Origin: Ditylenchus dipsaci
Lineage: Eukaryota > Nematoda > Chromadorea > Rhabditida > Anguinidae
NCBI GenBank assembly: GCA_004194705.1
Contig: SADC01001204.1
Span: 1,178,001 to 1,242,000, forward strand
Reading direction: 5' to 3'
DNA length: 64,000 nucleotides
Below are positions 63,233-64,000 of this stretch, in pieces. The notes beneath the pieces were generated by a model that was not told the DNA's origin, did no database searches, and saw only the letters and a list, made by a program, of their open reading frames with translations. The position numbers were made by a program, and so were the translations under genes. How positions within the stretch are numbered: position 1 is the first letter of the stretch; every line of letters starts with the position of its first letter.

Positions 63233-63688
63233 TTGTTAACATAATGGCAAAAAGTTCGTTACCGCCTTCGGTCTGACACTTTTCACCCAATTTTTTTTAA
63301 ATTCTTTTTTAAAGGGCCATTGCCGTCTCCGACAACGAGAATTTCAAATGTTTGAATTCGCGCGGGACAGTTCTCTTTCGTCTCGCACTTTACTCTTTTG
63401 ACTTGCTTCGAATGACTCAAAAGAGTGAAATGAAAGACGAAAGAGAACTGTCCCGCGCCAATTCAAACACTTGAAATTCTCGTTGTCGGGACGGCAATGG
63501 CCCTTTAAATCCCTTTTGAATTCCAAAATTCTTTTCTTTTGCAAAAACGATCGGCAAAATCGGAACCCTCGCGATATTTGGACCAGACTATCGAAAAAAG
63601 AAAGGTAAAAGACTTCGAAAATTGGGTTAAAAAGCGTCGGACCCAAGGCGGGAACGAACTTTTGCTATCAAGTTAACGGAAGAGTCGT
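63233..63688. mobile_element. Pogo-like MITE interrupted by the AAAGGGCC palindrome
   Basis: Left TA|CAGTCGACTCTTGTTAAC; the right end is shortened to GGAAGAGTCG|TA. Interior GGTCTGACACTTTTCACCC and GATCGGCAAAATCGGAACCC. The palindrome at 63311-63507 lies in its left arm, at a different point from the insertion in the 14640 copy. Confidence 0.75.
63311..63507. mobile_element. Palindromic MITE 'AAAGGGCCATTGCCGTC', second copy
   Basis: 197 bp, arms AAAGGGCCATTGCCGTCTCC and GACGGCAATGGCCCTTT, centre at TTGCTTCGAATGACTC. Very close to 14848-15043. Confidence 0.8.
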
Positions 63689-64000
63689 ATGATAAATACA
63701 TGATTGGCATGGCAAAATTTGACGGAGTTTTGCTATATTTACATTCTTTTCAACAAATGCTTGATTTAGAATGGATTTGCACAATTCCTTAATAAAAAAT
63801 TTATTTGATTTGTAATAATAGCATTCTTTTCAACTTATTAGTCTCGTTTTTAATGTGAATTTCTGCTTATAAATAGAAAATTACCAGTATAAATAGAAGC
63901 TACAATGATTGCGAAAATTGAAAGGTTTTATATTTGTTGGCTTACTCATAGTCTCGAAGTTCGAATATTTTGCATTTCGAACACTGTACACTCTTTCCTA
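63689..64000. other. AT-rich DNA, no gene seen
   Basis: Nothing recognised up to the window edge. Confidence 0.5.

Overview
The window is AT-rich, intron-containing DNA from a metazoan, most likely an invertebrate. The signs are spliced genes with GT..AG introns from about 50 bp to several kb, a catalytically dead neuroligin/glutactin-type esterase, a TBC1D5 orthologue, a small secreted cysteine-rich protein, and a very heavy load of terminal-inverted-repeat (TIR) transposons. I could not fix the phylum. There are no operons, rRNAs or intact tRNA genes.

Layout. 1-4.9 kb: nested palindromic repeats. 5-14 kb (+): an unrecognised gene with two ubiquitin-like segments, a Cys-rich segment and a set of paralogous exons, ending in a terminal exon and poly(A) signal near 13.84-13.99 kb. 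14-17.3 kb: repeats. 17.36-29.15 kb (+): a ten-exon secreted, carboxylesterase-like gene lacking the nucleophile serine and carrying a Tyr/Asp/Lys-rich tail; its introns are packed with nested foldback elements. 29.3-36.3 kb: MITEs, an 879-bp solo LTR with a 5-bp duplication, and two transposons with coding relics. 36.46-49.73 kb (-): an eleven-exon TBC1D5 gene (Rab7 GAP/retromer partner). Its 6.7-kb last intron contains, on the opposite strand, a three-exon secreted Cys-rich gene with its own TATA box and poly(A) signal. 50.0-51.2 kb (+): three exons of an unrecognised gene. 51.76-54.37 kb (-): a 2.6-kb LTR retroelement with identical 181-bp LTRs, coding for Gag and protease but lacking RT/RNase H. 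It has inserted into a two-monomer (about 190 and 180 bp) satellite that continues to 56.4 kb as ABB-ABB-AB-AB. 56.4-64 kb: repeats, a 10-bp minisatellite and intergenic DNA.

Recurring themes. (i) Several unrelated-looking TIR/foldback elements carry tRNA-like cores (A box and B box), some in both arms of a palindrome. (ii) Two abundant TA-flanked TIR families (CAGTCGAC... and CCGTATT...) each have a copy with a relic of pogo-type transposase. (iii) Every gene-like region has single-base frame breaks, often in homopolymers, including in the conserved TBC1D5. That pattern points to consensus errors in the sequence rather than to many independent pseudogenes, so frames and intron phases should be read with this in mind.

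Alignments to named families are from memory of motifs and domain order. No database search was possible.
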